DNA from: Sva-07 sp963743825
GTDB taxonomy: Bacteria; Actinomycetota; Acidimicrobiia; Acidimicrobiales; Ilumatobacteraceae
Assembly: GCA_963743825.1 (NCBI GenBank)
Contig: CAVURC010000019.1
Location: 53,308-117,307, forward strand
Direction: 5' to 3'
DNA: 64,000 nt
Shown here: piece after piece, positions 7,455 to 15,421 of the stretch
How the letters are laid out: every line of letters begins with the position of its first letter
Numbering within the stretch: the stretch's first letter is position 1
Program-made: the position numbers and the translations under genes
The notes under the pieces: generated by a model
Told to the model about the DNA's origin: nothing
The model's database searches: none
What the model saw: only the letters and a program-made list of their open reading frames with translations

Positions 7455-8236
7455 CCGCGGTCGACACCGACGACTTCGATCCGCACGCACTGGACGAGCA
7501 GGACTTCCTCGACGAGGTCCACTCGTTCCAGTTCTGGTTCGACTCGATCGAGGGCTACCTGACGGATCGACCGTACGGGCGGCTCGAGACCACCGTCGAG
7601 GAGGTGCTCGACGACGCCCGTCGCGAACGGCTCATCACCTCGCTGTGCAACTACTGCGTGGGCGAGACCGCAGCGCTCGAAGGTGCCGCAGGCCTGGTGC
7701 AGTTGGCTCCGGATCGCAACTCGAAGATCTTCATGGCCACGCAGGTGGTCGACGAGGCACGTCATCTCGAGGTCTTCCTGCACCGGCTGCGTGAACTCGG
7801 TGTCGCCGATCCCGAGCGGGAGATCGAACGCCGGGCGCAACCGGCGCTCGTCGACTTCAAGGGCGCCCTGCTGGAGTTGGTCGACCAAGGCGACTGGCAG
7901 GCGGCGCTGTTCGCCCAGAACGTGATCCTGGAGACGATGGAATACACCGTCTTTCGCCTGCATGCAGCAAACGCCGACCCGGTGACCAAGGACGTACTGG
8001 CAGGGGTGATCTCCGACGAGCGCCGCCACGCCGGGTTCGGCGAGAACGACCTGGGCCGCAGCCTTGCCACTGATCCGTCGGGGCGCGGACACCTTCGCGA
8101 GATCCGCACCAGGCTCGATGCGATGGTGCTCGGGGTGTTCGAAGCCGCCCTCGCCGACATCGGCGCCCCGACCGAAGGCCACGAGCAGCTCGCCGGCGAG
8201 TATCTCGAGGCCGTCGAGCGACTCGGGCTGACCTGA
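7451..8236 (+). CDS. ferritin-like di-iron protein 2
   Basis: This is a paralogue of the preceding gene with the complete ligand set: E72 in CVGETAALEG, E102-x2-H105 in DEARHLEVF, E161 in VILETMEY and E190-x2-H193 in SDERRHAGFGE. The spacing of about 29-30 residues between the single glutamate and each E-x2-H is the classical di-iron arrangement. At 261 residues it lacks the C-terminal linker and helix of its partner. ATG 7451 overlaps the upstream stop by four bases, and its own stop TGA overlaps the next ATG at 8236, so all three genes are translationally coupled. A heterodimer with protein 1 is plausible but unproven. Confidence 0.78.
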   Translation: MTAVDTDDFDPHALDEQDFLDEVHSFQFWFDSIEGYLTDRPYGRLETTVEEVLDDARRERLITSLCNYCVGETAALEGAAGLVQLAPDRNSKIFMATQVVDEARHLEVFLHRLRELGVADPEREIERRAQPALVDFKGALLELVDQGDWQAALFAQNVILETMEYTVFRLHAANADPVTKDVLAGVISDERRHAGFGENDLGRSLATDPSGRGHLREIRTRLDAMVLGVFEAALADIGAPTEGHEQLAGEYLEAVERLGLT

Positions 8237-8535
8237 TGACCGACATCGACGTCTCCGCTCCCCACATCGGCGCCGACCCCACTCGACAGCGCTTCGAATT
8301 GGAGGAGATGGGATTCAAGGAAGTCCCCAAGAAGTGGCGCAAGTTCTACCGCTACTGGCAGGGCGCCTACGACACGTTGGCGCCGAACGAGGTGATCTGC
8401 CCGGTGTGCAAGGTCGTCATCCGTGCCACACGGGAACTCCGCCCCGGCGACAAGGTGTATTGCATGCCGTGCATGTCGCGCATGGTCGTGGTGGTCGGCG
8501 AGGACGGACGCCTGGAGGCCGAAGTGACCTTCTGA
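8236..8535 (+). CDS. small zinc-ribbon protein of the ferritin-like operon
   Basis: The 99-residue product is of no family I recognise. A lysine/arginine/tryptophan-rich helix (KKWRKFYRYWQGAYD, 32-46) is followed by two Cys pairs, C55-x2-C58 and C76-x2-C79. These would make a zinc ribbon or rubredoxin-like knuckle. A C-terminal hydrophobic strand (MVVVVGED) follows. It starts on the last base of the preceding gene, so it is almost certainly co-produced with the two di-iron proteins. It could be an electron-transfer partner, a metal chaperone or a structural subunit; nothing in the sequence decides between these. Confidence 0.65.
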   Translation: MTDIDVSAPHIGADPTRQRFELEEMGFKEVPKKWRKFYRYWQGAYDTLAPNEVICPVCKVVIRATRELRPGDKVYCMPCMSRMVVVVGEDGRLEAEVTF

Positions 8536-8607
8536 GGTCACCGGCTGAATTCACCTCCTGAGGCACCCTCTGAGTTGCGCACCGGTCTGAGCGCCTACGC
8601 TTCAACC

Positions 8608-9120
8608 GTGCCCGAAGCAGCCCCCGTCATCGGTGTCGTCATGGGGTCGTCGAGTGACTGGCCGACGATGTCGAAGGCCGTCGACGTGCTCGTCTCGTTC
8701 GGTGTCGCCCATGAGGCCCGAGTGGTCAGCGCCCATCGGATGCCCGACGAGATGTTCACCTATGCCGCCGAAGCCCGTGCGCGCGGGATCCGCGTGATCA
8801 TCGCCGGCGCCGGTGGGGCCGCCCATCTGCCCGGCATGTTGGCAGCGAAGACGACGGTGCCGGTCCTCGGCGTTCCCGTGCCATCTCGCCACCTGTCGGG
8901 CCAGGACTCGCTCTACTCGATCGTGCAGATGCCCGCCGGTGTGCCGGTGGCGACGTTCGCGATCGGCGAGGCCGGAGCCACGAACGCGGCGCTGTTCGCC
9001 GTGGCGTTGCTCGCCGACACCGATCCACAGCTCCGTGGTGCGCTCGAGGCGTACCGAACGTCGCGCCGTGACCAGGCCACGTCGTCGGTGCTTCCACCCG
9101 AGGATCCGACCGGTGGGTGA
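8608..9120 (+). CDS. purE: 5-(carboxyamino)imidazole ribonucleotide mutase
   Basis: PurE converts N5-CAIR to CAIR in de novo purine synthesis. The class I signatures are all present: VMGSSSDWPTM, SAHRMPDEM, GAGGAAHLPGM and VPVPSRHLSGQDSLYSIVQMPAGVPVA (shortened here from the continuous motif). GTG 8608 is preferred over the in-frame TTG at 8575 because a TACGCT hexamer (8596-8601) lies exactly six bases upstream, as at other leaderless starts here, and the protein then begins at the family N terminus. Length is 170 residues. purK follows after nine bases, so the product goes straight to its pathway partner. Confidence 0.95.
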   Translation: MPEAAPVIGVVMGSSSDWPTMSKAVDVLVSFGVAHEARVVSAHRMPDEMFTYAAEARARGIRVIIAGAGGAAHLPGMLAAKTTVPVLGVPVPSRHLSGQDSLYSIVQMPAGVPVATFAIGEAGATNAALFAVALLADTDPQLRGALEAYRTSRRDQATSSVLPPEDPTGG

Positions 9121-9129
9121 CGGTTCTCG

Positions 9130-10269
9130 ATGAGTCGCCAGCCGGTGCACGCCCCGGCGACGCTCGGGGTTCTCGGTGGAGGTCAGCTGGGGCGCTACAC
9201 CGTGATGGCGGCAGCGACGATGGGCTATCGCACCATCGTGCTCGATCCTGATCCGTCCGCTCCGGCGGGGGCGATGGCTCACGAGCACCTCGTTGCCGCA
9301 TACGACGATCCGGCGTCGCTGCGACGACTGGCGTTCGACTGCGACGTCGTGACGACCGAGTTCGAGAACCCTCCCGCAGCGGCGCTCGACGAACTGGCCG
9401 CGACGGTCATCGTCGCACCGTCGCCGCATTCGGTGGGCATTGCGCAGGACCGGATCGCCGAGAAGGCGTTCCTCATCGACAACGGCTTTCCGGTCGGGGC
9501 GTACACCGTGCTGGCCGACGTCGATCAGCCGCCGATCGAGCCATCACTCGTCGATGGTGGTGCCGTCGTCAAGACGGCCCGTCTCGGCTATGACGGCAAG
9601 GGGCAACGTTCGGTCGACGGTGTCGCGCAGACGCTGGCGGCGTGGGCCGAACTCGGCGGAGTGCCGTGCGTGGTCGAACGGCGTCTCGACCTGCAGACCG
9701 AGTTGAGCGTGATCGTGGCGCGTACCGTCGACGGACGTGTCGAGGCGTGGCCGGTCGCCGAGAACCGCCACGTCGGCGGCGTTCTCGATCTGACGGTCGT
9801 GCCGGCGGCGGTGCCGCGCAAGGTCGCCGATCGTGCGGTTGGGTTGGCGATGGCGATCGCCGATGCGCTCGACTATGTCGGAGTCCTCGCGGTCGAACTG
9901 TTCGTGGTCGACGGTGAGTTGCTCGTCAACGAACTCGCGCCTCGGCCCCACAACAGCGGCCACTGGACGCTCGACGCGTGCGTCACCAGCCAGTTCGAAC
10001 AACAGGTCAGGGCGGTGTGTGGCCTCGGTCTCGGGAGCACGGCGATGACAGCTCCGTCGGTCGCGATGGTCAACCTGCTCGGCGATCTGTGGGAGAGCGG
10101 CGAGCCCGACTGGACGATCGTGTTCGACGATCCGCACGCCAAGCTGCATCTCTACGGCAAGAGCCAAGCTCGGCCGGGCCGCAAGATGGGCCACCTCACG
10201 GTGACCTCCGATGTCGCGACGGCGGCGGTTGCACGAGCCCTCGAGCTCCGGTCAGCCGTCGTTCGCTGA
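9130..10269 (+). CDS. purK: 5-(carboxyamino)imidazole ribonucleotide synthase
   Basis: PurK uses ATP and bicarbonate to carboxylate AIR to N5-CAIR, the substrate of PurE encoded just upstream. This 379-residue ATP-grasp enzyme opens with the Rossmann-like LGVLGGGQLGRYTVMAA. The central ATP-binding part includes VVKTARLGYDGKGQ and a glutamate-rich YVGVLAVELFVV segment, and NELAPRPHNSGHWTLDAC carries the family signature. Normal length. The gene ends before a family B hairpin that separates it from the convergent pirin gene. Confidence 0.95.
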   Translation: MSRQPVHAPATLGVLGGGQLGRYTVMAAATMGYRTIVLDPDPSAPAGAMAHEHLVAAYDDPASLRRLAFDCDVVTTEFENPPAAALDELAATVIVAPSPHSVGIAQDRIAEKAFLIDNGFPVGAYTVLADVDQPPIEPSLVDGGAVVKTARLGYDGKGQRSVDGVAQTLAAWAELGGVPCVVERRLDLQTELSVIVARTVDGRVEAWPVAENRHVGGVLDLTVVPAAVPRKVADRAVGLAMAIADALDYVGVLAVELFVVDGELLVNELAPRPHNSGHWTLDACVTSQFEQQVRAVCGLGLGSTAMTAPSVAMVNLLGDLWESGEPDWTIVFDDPHAKLHLYGKSQARPGRKMGHLTVTSDVATAAVARALELRSAVVR

Positions 10270-10289
10270 CAGATGGTCTCCCCACCCCG

Positions 10290-10339
10290 GTTTGCGTGAC
10301 GGTTTGGTTGGCCCGTTCCAATTGTTCTGCAACACAAAC
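10290..10339. repeat. family B 50-bp hairpin repeat, copy 1
   Basis: The element runs GTTTGCG...CACAAAC, with an inner TTGG-N6-CCAA stem. Its first 32 bases match copy 2 (27089-27138, other strand) at all but three positions. It lies between the convergent purK and pirin stops. The outer stem can be extended by CCCG/CGGG with a bulged G, a feature shared with copy 3. It could serve as a bidirectional terminator here, but copy 3 lies in a divergent promoter region. Confidence 0.65.
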
Positions 10340-10378
10340 GGGAATGGGGGCGGGCGGGGTGCCGGCCGGGGCGTTGTC

Positions 10379-11422
10379 TCAGTCGACGGGGACGGGTTCC
10401 ACGTCGAAGGCTTCGATCCGGCCGTCGGCGTGACGGGCGAAGCGGCGCGGTGTCGGGCCATGGTTCGGGTCGTCGCTGCCCCACGGCCAGCCACCGAACT
10501 GCGTGCGACGGTAGTCCTCGAATGCCTGCTGGATCTCGGCCTGCGTGTTCATGACGAACGGTCCGTACTGCGCCACCGGCTCGCCGATCGGCCGGCCCTG
10601 CAGCACCATGCACTCGACCCCGTCGTCACCGGCGACGAGCTCGAGTGGACGCGATGAGTCGAGCACGGCCCCGTGCCCGGCGTCGAGCCGTTCGCCGTCG
10701 ACGGTGAGCCAGGAGCCGGCGAAGGCATAGAGCAGGCGGTGCGTGTCGGCATCGGCGGTGGCCGGCATCGTCCATCGGGCACCGGCGTCGAAACGGAGGT
10801 GCCAGATCGCAACGTCGGCCTCCGCCTTCGAAGCCCACGAGTTCGGCGGGGGAGCCGGTGCAGTGACGTTCGCCAGCGAGCCGGCGATCACCGTGATGTC
10901 GACGATGGCCCCATCGTCCGACGGCTCGGCGATGACAGTCGGCGTCTCGTGGCTCCACAGCATGGTGAAGTACGGATCGACCATCTTGTCGGCGGCGGGA
11001 AGATTGAGCCAGATCTGGAACAGCTCCAGCGGGTTCGGACCGTCGTGGTCGAGAAGCGGGAACATCTCGCAGTGCACGATGCCCTTGCCGGCAGTCATCC
11101 ACTGCGTGTCACCCCGCCCGAAACGTGCCGTCGCACCGAGCGAGTCGCTGTGATCGCAGAAGCCGGTGCGGACGTAGGTGACGGTCTCGAAGCCGCGATG
11201 CGGGTGCTGCGGAAATCCGGGCACGGTCGAGCCGTGGTACATGTTCCACCCGTCCACCCCGGCGAAGTCCATCCCGATGTCGCGTCCGACGAGCGGTGCG
11301 TCCGGACCGAGCCCCTCGGTGCCTTCGGGGTAGTCGTCGCGGTGATGTGCGCAGAAGAGGAACGGATCGATCGTCGGCCACTGCGTACCGAGCGGGAACG
11401 TCTGCAGAAGTGCATCAGCCAT
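10379..11422 (-). CDS. pirin-family bicupin
   Basis: Pirins are iron-binding bicupins; some have quercetinase activity and others act in transcription or stress response. The N-terminal cupin carries the conserved metal ligands: HPHRGFETVTY (two His) and KGIVHCEMF (His and Glu), with WMTAGKG just before. The C-terminal domain ends with the GEPVAQYGPFVMNT segment typical of the family. At 347 residues it is slightly longer than the usual 290-310. ATG 11422 has a TAGACT hexamer six bases upstream, which indicates a leaderless transcript. Substrate cannot be inferred. Confidence 0.88.
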   Translation of the reverse strand: MADALLQTFPLGTQWPTIDPFLFCAHHRDDYPEGTEGLGPDAPLVGRDIGMDFAGVDGWNMYHGSTVPGFPQHPHRGFETVTYVRTGFCDHSDSLGATARFGRGDTQWMTAGKGIVHCEMFPLLDHDGPNPLELFQIWLNLPAADKMVDPYFTMLWSHETPTVIAEPSDDGAIVDITVIAGSLANVTAPAPPPNSWASKAEADVAIWHLRFDAGARWTMPATADADTHRLLYAFAGSWLTVDGERLDAGHGAVLDSSRPLELVAGDDGVECMVLQGRPIGEPVAQYGPFVMNTQAEIQQAFEDYRRTQFGGWPWGSDDPNHGPTPRRFARHADGRIEAFDVEPVPVD

Positions 11423-11473
11423 GCGTCGAGTCTACGGTCACACGACAAACATTGCGCCCGCAATCAAATCCAT

Positions 11474-11526
11474 CCGAAATGTGCGGGGAGATGTGCACCT
11501 GGCGCACATCTCCCCGCATTTTTCGG
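11474..11526. repeat. family A 53-bp hairpin repeat, copy 1
   Basis: The ends are CCGAAATGTGCG and CGCATTTTTCGG, with a long stem through GGGGAGATGTGC/GCACATCTCCCC. An outer ATCCA/TGGAT pair extends it. This copy lies between the divergent starts of pirin and the MFS gene, so it cannot terminate either one. It is 41 bases upstream of the MFS -10 box. Confidence 0.7.
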
Positions 11527-11579
11527 GTTGGATGCGCGGCTGTTGACGCCGGCTGGTCGCCTCCCATTAGCGTGCCGTG

Positions 11580-12824
11580 GTGTCCACCGCCCGCGATGTG
11601 CTCCGGTATCCCGCCGTGCGGCGGTACCTGCTGTCGACCGCATTGGCCGCAGTCGGGCTGAACATCCTCGTCACGGTGCTCTTCAAGCAGGCGTTCGACA
11701 TCACCGGTGACACGCTCGCGATCGGGCTCATCGGCCTCGCTCAGTTCATCCCTGCGGTGATGCTCGTCCTGGTCAGCGGCTGGGTCGCCGACCGATTCGA
11801 CCGTCGCCGCGTCACGGCGGTGTTCCTCCTCGCTCGAACACTGTGTGCCGTCGGCTTCGTGATCTACAGCCAGAGCGACTCGGGCTCGATCTGGCCGTTG
11901 TTCGCGATCGCGTTCGTGTTCGGCGCCGCCGACGCGATGCTGGCTCCGTCGCGTCGCTCGATCGCCCCGTTGCTGGCTCCGACCGAGCTGTTCCCACAGG
12001 TGGTCGCGCTCTGGACGGCCACGTTCACGGCGTCGGCGATCGTCGGTCCGGTGATCGGTGGCTTTCTCTACTCGGTCGGCCCTGCCCAGGCCTATGCGCT
12101 TGCCGGTGTCCTCGAGTTCGCCGCCATCATCCCGATCCTGATGATCGTCTACGCGCGCGAACCGGGCCGGATCACCGACCGGCCGACCCTCCACACGGCA
12201 CTGGAGGGTTTGCGGTTCGTCCGTCACACTCCCGTCGTTCTCGGCACGATCTCACTCGATCTGTTCGCCGTGCTGTTCGGCGGAGCGATCGCCCTCATCC
12301 CGGCCGTCGCGAGTGAGCAACTCGGCGTGGGCGACATCGCGTACGGGTGGCTGCGCGCGGCACCCGGTATCGGCGCGGCGGTGATGGCGCTGTGGCTCGC
12401 CGTGCGCCCGGTCACGCGACGGGTCGGCCCGACACTGCTGATCGTGGTGGCAGTCTTCGGCCTCGGCACGATGGTGTTCGGGTTGACGACGAACTACGCG
12501 GTTGCGTTCGTTGCGTTGATCGTGATCTCGGCCGCCGACATGGTGTCGATGTTCATCCGCGGGTCGATCGTCCCGCTCGTCACACCCGACGATCAACTCG
12601 GCCGTGTGAGTGCCGTCGAGGGCGTGTTCATCGGTGCGTCGAACGAACTCGGAGCGTTCGAGAGCGGTGTCGCAGCTCGGATGTTCGGGGTGCCGTGGGC
12701 GATTGCCGGCGGAGGCTTGATCACCGTTGGAGTCGCCGCGACCTTCGCGGTGGTCTTCCCCTCGCTCCGCAGGATCGACACGTTCGATGAACTGCGGCCG
12801 GCGTCGACCGCCGCCGTGGTCTGA
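11580..12824 (+). CDS. MFS transporter (MFS_3/EntS-like)
   Basis: This major facilitator has about 12 predicted membrane segments in 414 residues. The conserved loop between helices 2 and 3 reads GWVADRFDRRRV, close to the MFS motif G-x3-D-R-x-G-R-R. The overall pattern resembles the MFS_3 subfamily of siderophore or drug exporters, but the substrate is unknown. GTG 11577 and GTG 11580 are both possible. The second is chosen because the TAGCGT at 11568-11573 is exactly six bases before it, and a TTGACG 19 bases further up could be the -35 box. Family A repeats lie upstream and directly after the stop. Confidence 0.85.
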   Translation: MSTARDVLRYPAVRRYLLSTALAAVGLNILVTVLFKQAFDITGDTLAIGLIGLAQFIPAVMLVLVSGWVADRFDRRRVTAVFLLARTLCAVGFVIYSQSDSGSIWPLFAIAFVFGAADAMLAPSRRSIAPLLAPTELFPQVVALWTATFTASAIVGPVIGGFLYSVGPAQAYALAGVLEFAAIIPILMIVYAREPGRITDRPTLHTALEGLRFVRHTPVVLGTISLDLFAVLFGGAIALIPAVASEQLGVGDIAYGWLRAAPGIGAAVMALWLAVRPVTRRVGPTLLIVVAVFGLGTMVFGLTTNYAVAFVALIVISAADMVSMFIRGSIVPLVTPDDQLGRVSAVEGVFIGASNELGAFESGVAARMFGVPWAIAGGGLITVGVAATFAVVFPSLRRIDTFDELRPASTAAVV

Positions 12825-12826
12825 CC

Positions 12827-12879
12827 CCGAAATGTGCGGGGATATGTGCACTGGGTGCACATCTCCCCGCATTTTTCGG
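12827..12879. repeat. family A 53-bp hairpin repeat, copy 2
   Basis: This copy has the same ends, length and orientation as copy 1. It begins two bases after the MFS stop and lies between the convergent MFS and trmB genes. A stem of about 18 bp followed by five T on the plus strand would make a good Rho-independent terminator for the MFS transcript. Confidence 0.72.
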
Positions 12880-12911
12880 TAGGTGTTCGGTAGGTCTTCG
12901 GCGAGGGCGGG

Positions 12912-13589
12912 TCAGGTCGAGCGGGTGTAGAGCAGGTCGACCGGTTGGCGGCCGGCGTCGAGACCTCGTTGTTCGAAGCGGGTGAGCGGGCGCCAATCCG
13001 GTCGCTCGATGACGCCACCGGTCAGGCGAGTCTCCGCGTCACAGACAGCCTGCATCGACTCGGCGTAGTCGACGATGTCGGTCGCGAGGTGCAGGAAGCC
13101 ACCTGCGCGCAGACGGTCGACCAGGGCGGCGAGCACGTCCGGTCGAATGAGGCGGCGGTGATGGTTGCGCCGCTTCGTCCATGGGTCGGGGAAGTACACG
13201 CGGATGCCGGCGAGCGATTCCGCCGGTACTCGGTCGAGAAATGGCAGGACGTCGCCGTGGACGACTCGGATCTGGTGCAGCCCCTGATGTTCGATGGCGT
13301 CGAGCACGGTGACCACCCCGGGTGTGTGTACCTCGACGCCGATCACGTCGATGTCGGGCTCGACGGCCGCCAGTGCAATGGTCGACTCGCCGTGGCCGAA
13401 CCCCACATCGAGCACGACATCGCCGGCGCGTCCGAACACGTCCGACCAATCGAGGAGCGGGCCGTCGATCGGCAACCCCCACACCTCGATCCAGGCGTCG
13501 AACTCTGCCTGTCGCTTCGGTGACAGCGAGCGCCGCCGAACCTTGAACGACGCAGCGGGTCGGCGAATCGAGCGGGCCTCGGTGGTCAT
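12912..13589 (-). CDS. trmB: tRNA (guanine-N7-)-methyltransferase
   Basis: TrmB methylates G46 in the variable loop of tRNAs using S-adenosylmethionine. The SAM-binding motif DVGFGHGES and the signature IRVYFPDPWTKRRNHHRRL are both present. The N-terminal tail (SFKVRRRSLSPKRQAEFDAW) is the usual basic leader of the family. At 225 residues the length is normal. It diverges from the azlC-azlD pair and converges on the MFS gene. Confidence 0.94.
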   Translation of the reverse strand: MTTEARSIRRPAASFKVRRRSLSPKRQAEFDAWIEVWGLPIDGPLLDWSDVFGRAGDVVLDVGFGHGESTIALAAVEPDIDVIGVEVHTPGVVTVLDAIEHQGLHQIRVVHGDVLPFLDRVPAESLAGIRVYFPDPWTKRRNHHRRLIRPDVLAALVDRLRAGGFLHLATDIVDYAESMQAVCDAETRLTGGVIERPDWRPLTRFEQRGLDAGRQPVDLLYTRST

Positions 13590-13664
13590 CGATGTCCGTC
13601 GGGCTGGGGCATGCCCCGGAAACTATCGGTGCGATCGTGTGGCGGTGGCGGGCAGACTCCTGCG

Positions 13665-14378
13665 GTGACCCTGGCGGAAGTGGCCGACGATGCAGCCCGA
13701 CGGCGTGCGATCCGCCGGCAGGCCGCCTCGATCATCGCTGCGGTCGCACCGTTCGGCGTCGTGTTCGGTGCCGCAGCGGCCACCGCCGGCCTCGATCTCT
13801 GGCAGGCGGTCGGGTTCTCGTCGCTGGTGTTCGGTGGCAGCTCGCAGTTCGCGGCGATCGAGATCCTGGGCGATGACGGCTCGATCGCCTCCGCAGCGAT
13901 TTCCGGACTGCTCCTCAACGTGCGATCGCTGGCATTCGGCTTGATCATGGCCCCCGCACTGATCGGTCCGTGGTGGAAACGTGCAGCGATGTCTCAGTTG
14001 ATGATCGACGAGTCGACGGCGGTCGGGGCCGCACAGGATGGGTTGCGCTGGCGCCGTTCCGGTTACCTGATCGCGGGCATCGGCGTGTTCGTGGTCTGGA
14101 ACCTCACGACCATCGTCGGCTTCGTCGTGTTCTCGGACGCAGGCGACCTGATCACCGACCTCGGCCTCGACGCGGCCGGGCCGGCGGCCTTTCTCGCCTT
14201 GCTGTGGCCGCGCCTGTCATCGGCGCCGCAGCGGCACACCGCGTTCGCCGGGTCGCTGATCGCGCTCGTGCTCATTCCCGTCGCTCCGCCGGGTGTTCCG
14301 ATCCTGGCGTCGATGTTCGGTGTCGCCGTGGCGCTCGTGTGGCCGTCGGGTGATCCCGGCGTGGGCGAGCAGCAATGA
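13665..14378 (+). CDS. azlC: AzlC-type branched-chain amino acid exporter, large subunit
   Basis: AzlC and AzlD form a two-subunit exporter family first linked to azaleucine resistance and branched-chain amino-acid efflux. The N-terminal region carries the family pattern: GVVFGAAAATAGLDLWQAV followed by LVFGGSSQFAAIEIL. Six or more membrane segments follow. An upstream in-frame start at 13611 gives a cysteine/glycine-rich leader unlike the family, so GTG 13665 is preferred (237 residues). The stop overlaps the azlD ATG by four bases. Confidence 0.88.
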   Translation: MTLAEVADDAARRRAIRRQAASIIAAVAPFGVVFGAAAATAGLDLWQAVGFSSLVFGGSSQFAAIEILGDDGSIASAAISGLLLNVRSLAFGLIMAPALIGPWWKRAAMSQLMIDESTAVGAAQDGLRWRRSGYLIAGIGVFVVWNLTTIVGFVVFSDAGDLITDLGLDAAGPAAFLALLWPRLSSAPQRHTAFAGSLIALVLIPVAPPGVPILASMFGVAVALVWPSGDPGVGEQQ

Positions 14379-14683
14379 ACGCCGCGACGGCGGTGCTGGT
14401 GATCATGACGGTCGGCACATTCGCCCTGAAGTCGGCCGGGCCACTCGTGCTCGGTGACCGTGCACTTCCCGTTGGGTTTCAGCGCGTCGTGGATCTGCTG
14501 CCCGCAGCGTTGCTGGCAGCGCTGGCGCTCGTGTCGACGGTCGGTGACGGCCAGGAGATCGTCCTCGACGCTCGGCTCGTCGGTCTGATCGTGGCCGGCC
14601 TCGCGCTGTGGCGACGGGCGCCGTTCGTCGTCGTGATCCTGCTTGCGTCGGCAGCCACGGCGATCGCCCGCCTCATCGGCTGA
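14375..14683 (+). CDS. azlD: AzlD-type small exporter subunit
   Basis: The 102-residue membrane protein has about four hydrophobic helices, begins six residues before TVLVIMTVGTF-like sequence (MNAATAVLVIMTVGTFALKS), and is of AzlD size. It is the partner of the overlapping azlC gene (ATGA overlap), giving balanced synthesis of the two subunits. The LKSAGPLVLGDRALP and RRAPFVVVILLAS segments fit the family. Confidence 0.88.
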   Translation: MNAATAVLVIMTVGTFALKSAGPLVLGDRALPVGFQRVVDLLPAALLAALALVSTVGDGQEIVLDARLVGLIVAGLALWRRAPFVVVILLASAATAIARLIG

Positions 14684-14711
14684 CTGCGGCACTGGTACTA
14701 CGCTTTGGTCG

Positions 14712-15383
14712 ATGCCTTCGAACAAGACCATCGACCTCATGCCCGGCGAGAAGATGATCCTCTACGCGAACCCGCACTGGTGGTACTTCTGGAAGGAGGT
14801 CGCTGCCTCCTTCGGTCTGCTCGGCCTTCTCTTGTTGATGGTCGTCTTCGGCGATGGCGTCATCAACGACACGATCAAGTTCGTCGCCGGGATCGTGTTC
14901 GTGGTGATCATCCTGGCCACGATCTATGCGTTCATCGGCTGGAAGACGACCCGGTTCGCCATCACCAACCAGCGCGTGGCATACCAGAGCGGCATCATCC
15001 AGCGACGAGGCGTGTCGATCCCGCTGAATCGGGTCAACAACGTCAACTTCACCCAGTCGTTCATCGCCCGCGCACTCAACAACGGCATCGTGACGATCGA
15101 ATCCGCCGGTGAGACCGGCGATTCGGTGTTCGAGAACATTCCGGATCCCGAGAAGGTCCGCACGCTCATCTTCCAGCAGGTCGAAGCCGACGAGCAGGCC
15201 GACTCCGATCGCAACGCAGCGTCACTGGCCAAAGCCATGCAGCAGCATGTTCCGCCGCCGCCGCCCGCTGCCGGGCCGTCCGCTCAGGAACGATTGAAGG
15301 CACTCGACGATCTCCGCGCGCAGGGCCTCGTCAACGACGCCGAGTACGACGTCAAACGCAAGCAGATTCTCGACGAGCTCTAG
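14712..15383 (+). CDS. bacterial PH-domain membrane protein with SHOCT tail
   Basis: Two membrane helices (about residues 30-50 and 56-78) are followed by a bacterial PH-like domain (WKTTRFAITNQRVAYQSG, then VSIPLNRVNNVNF and ARALNNGIVTIESAG). A proline-rich linker leads to a C-terminal SHOCT helix pair (QERLKALDDLRAQGLVNDAEY). This layout is common in YdbT/YvlB-like membrane-associated proteins of unknown function, and SHOCT is thought to mediate oligomerisation. ATG 14712 has a TACGCT hexamer seven bases upstream. The SPFH gene begins 38 bases after the stop, so a shared membrane-microdomain role is possible. Confidence 0.75.
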   Translation: MPSNKTIDLMPGEKMILYANPHWWYFWKEVAASFGLLGLLLLMVVFGDGVINDTIKFVAGIVFVVIILATIYAFIGWKTTRFAITNQRVAYQSGIIQRRGVSIPLNRVNNVNFTQSFIARALNNGIVTIESAGETGDSVFENIPDPEKVRTLIFQQVEADEQADSDRNAASLAKAMQQHVPPPPPAAGPSAQERLKALDDLRAQGLVNDAEYDVKRKQILDEL

Positions 15384-15421
15384 TAGGAGACCGTTCGACC
15401 ACCCAGGAAAGGCAGAAGCCC

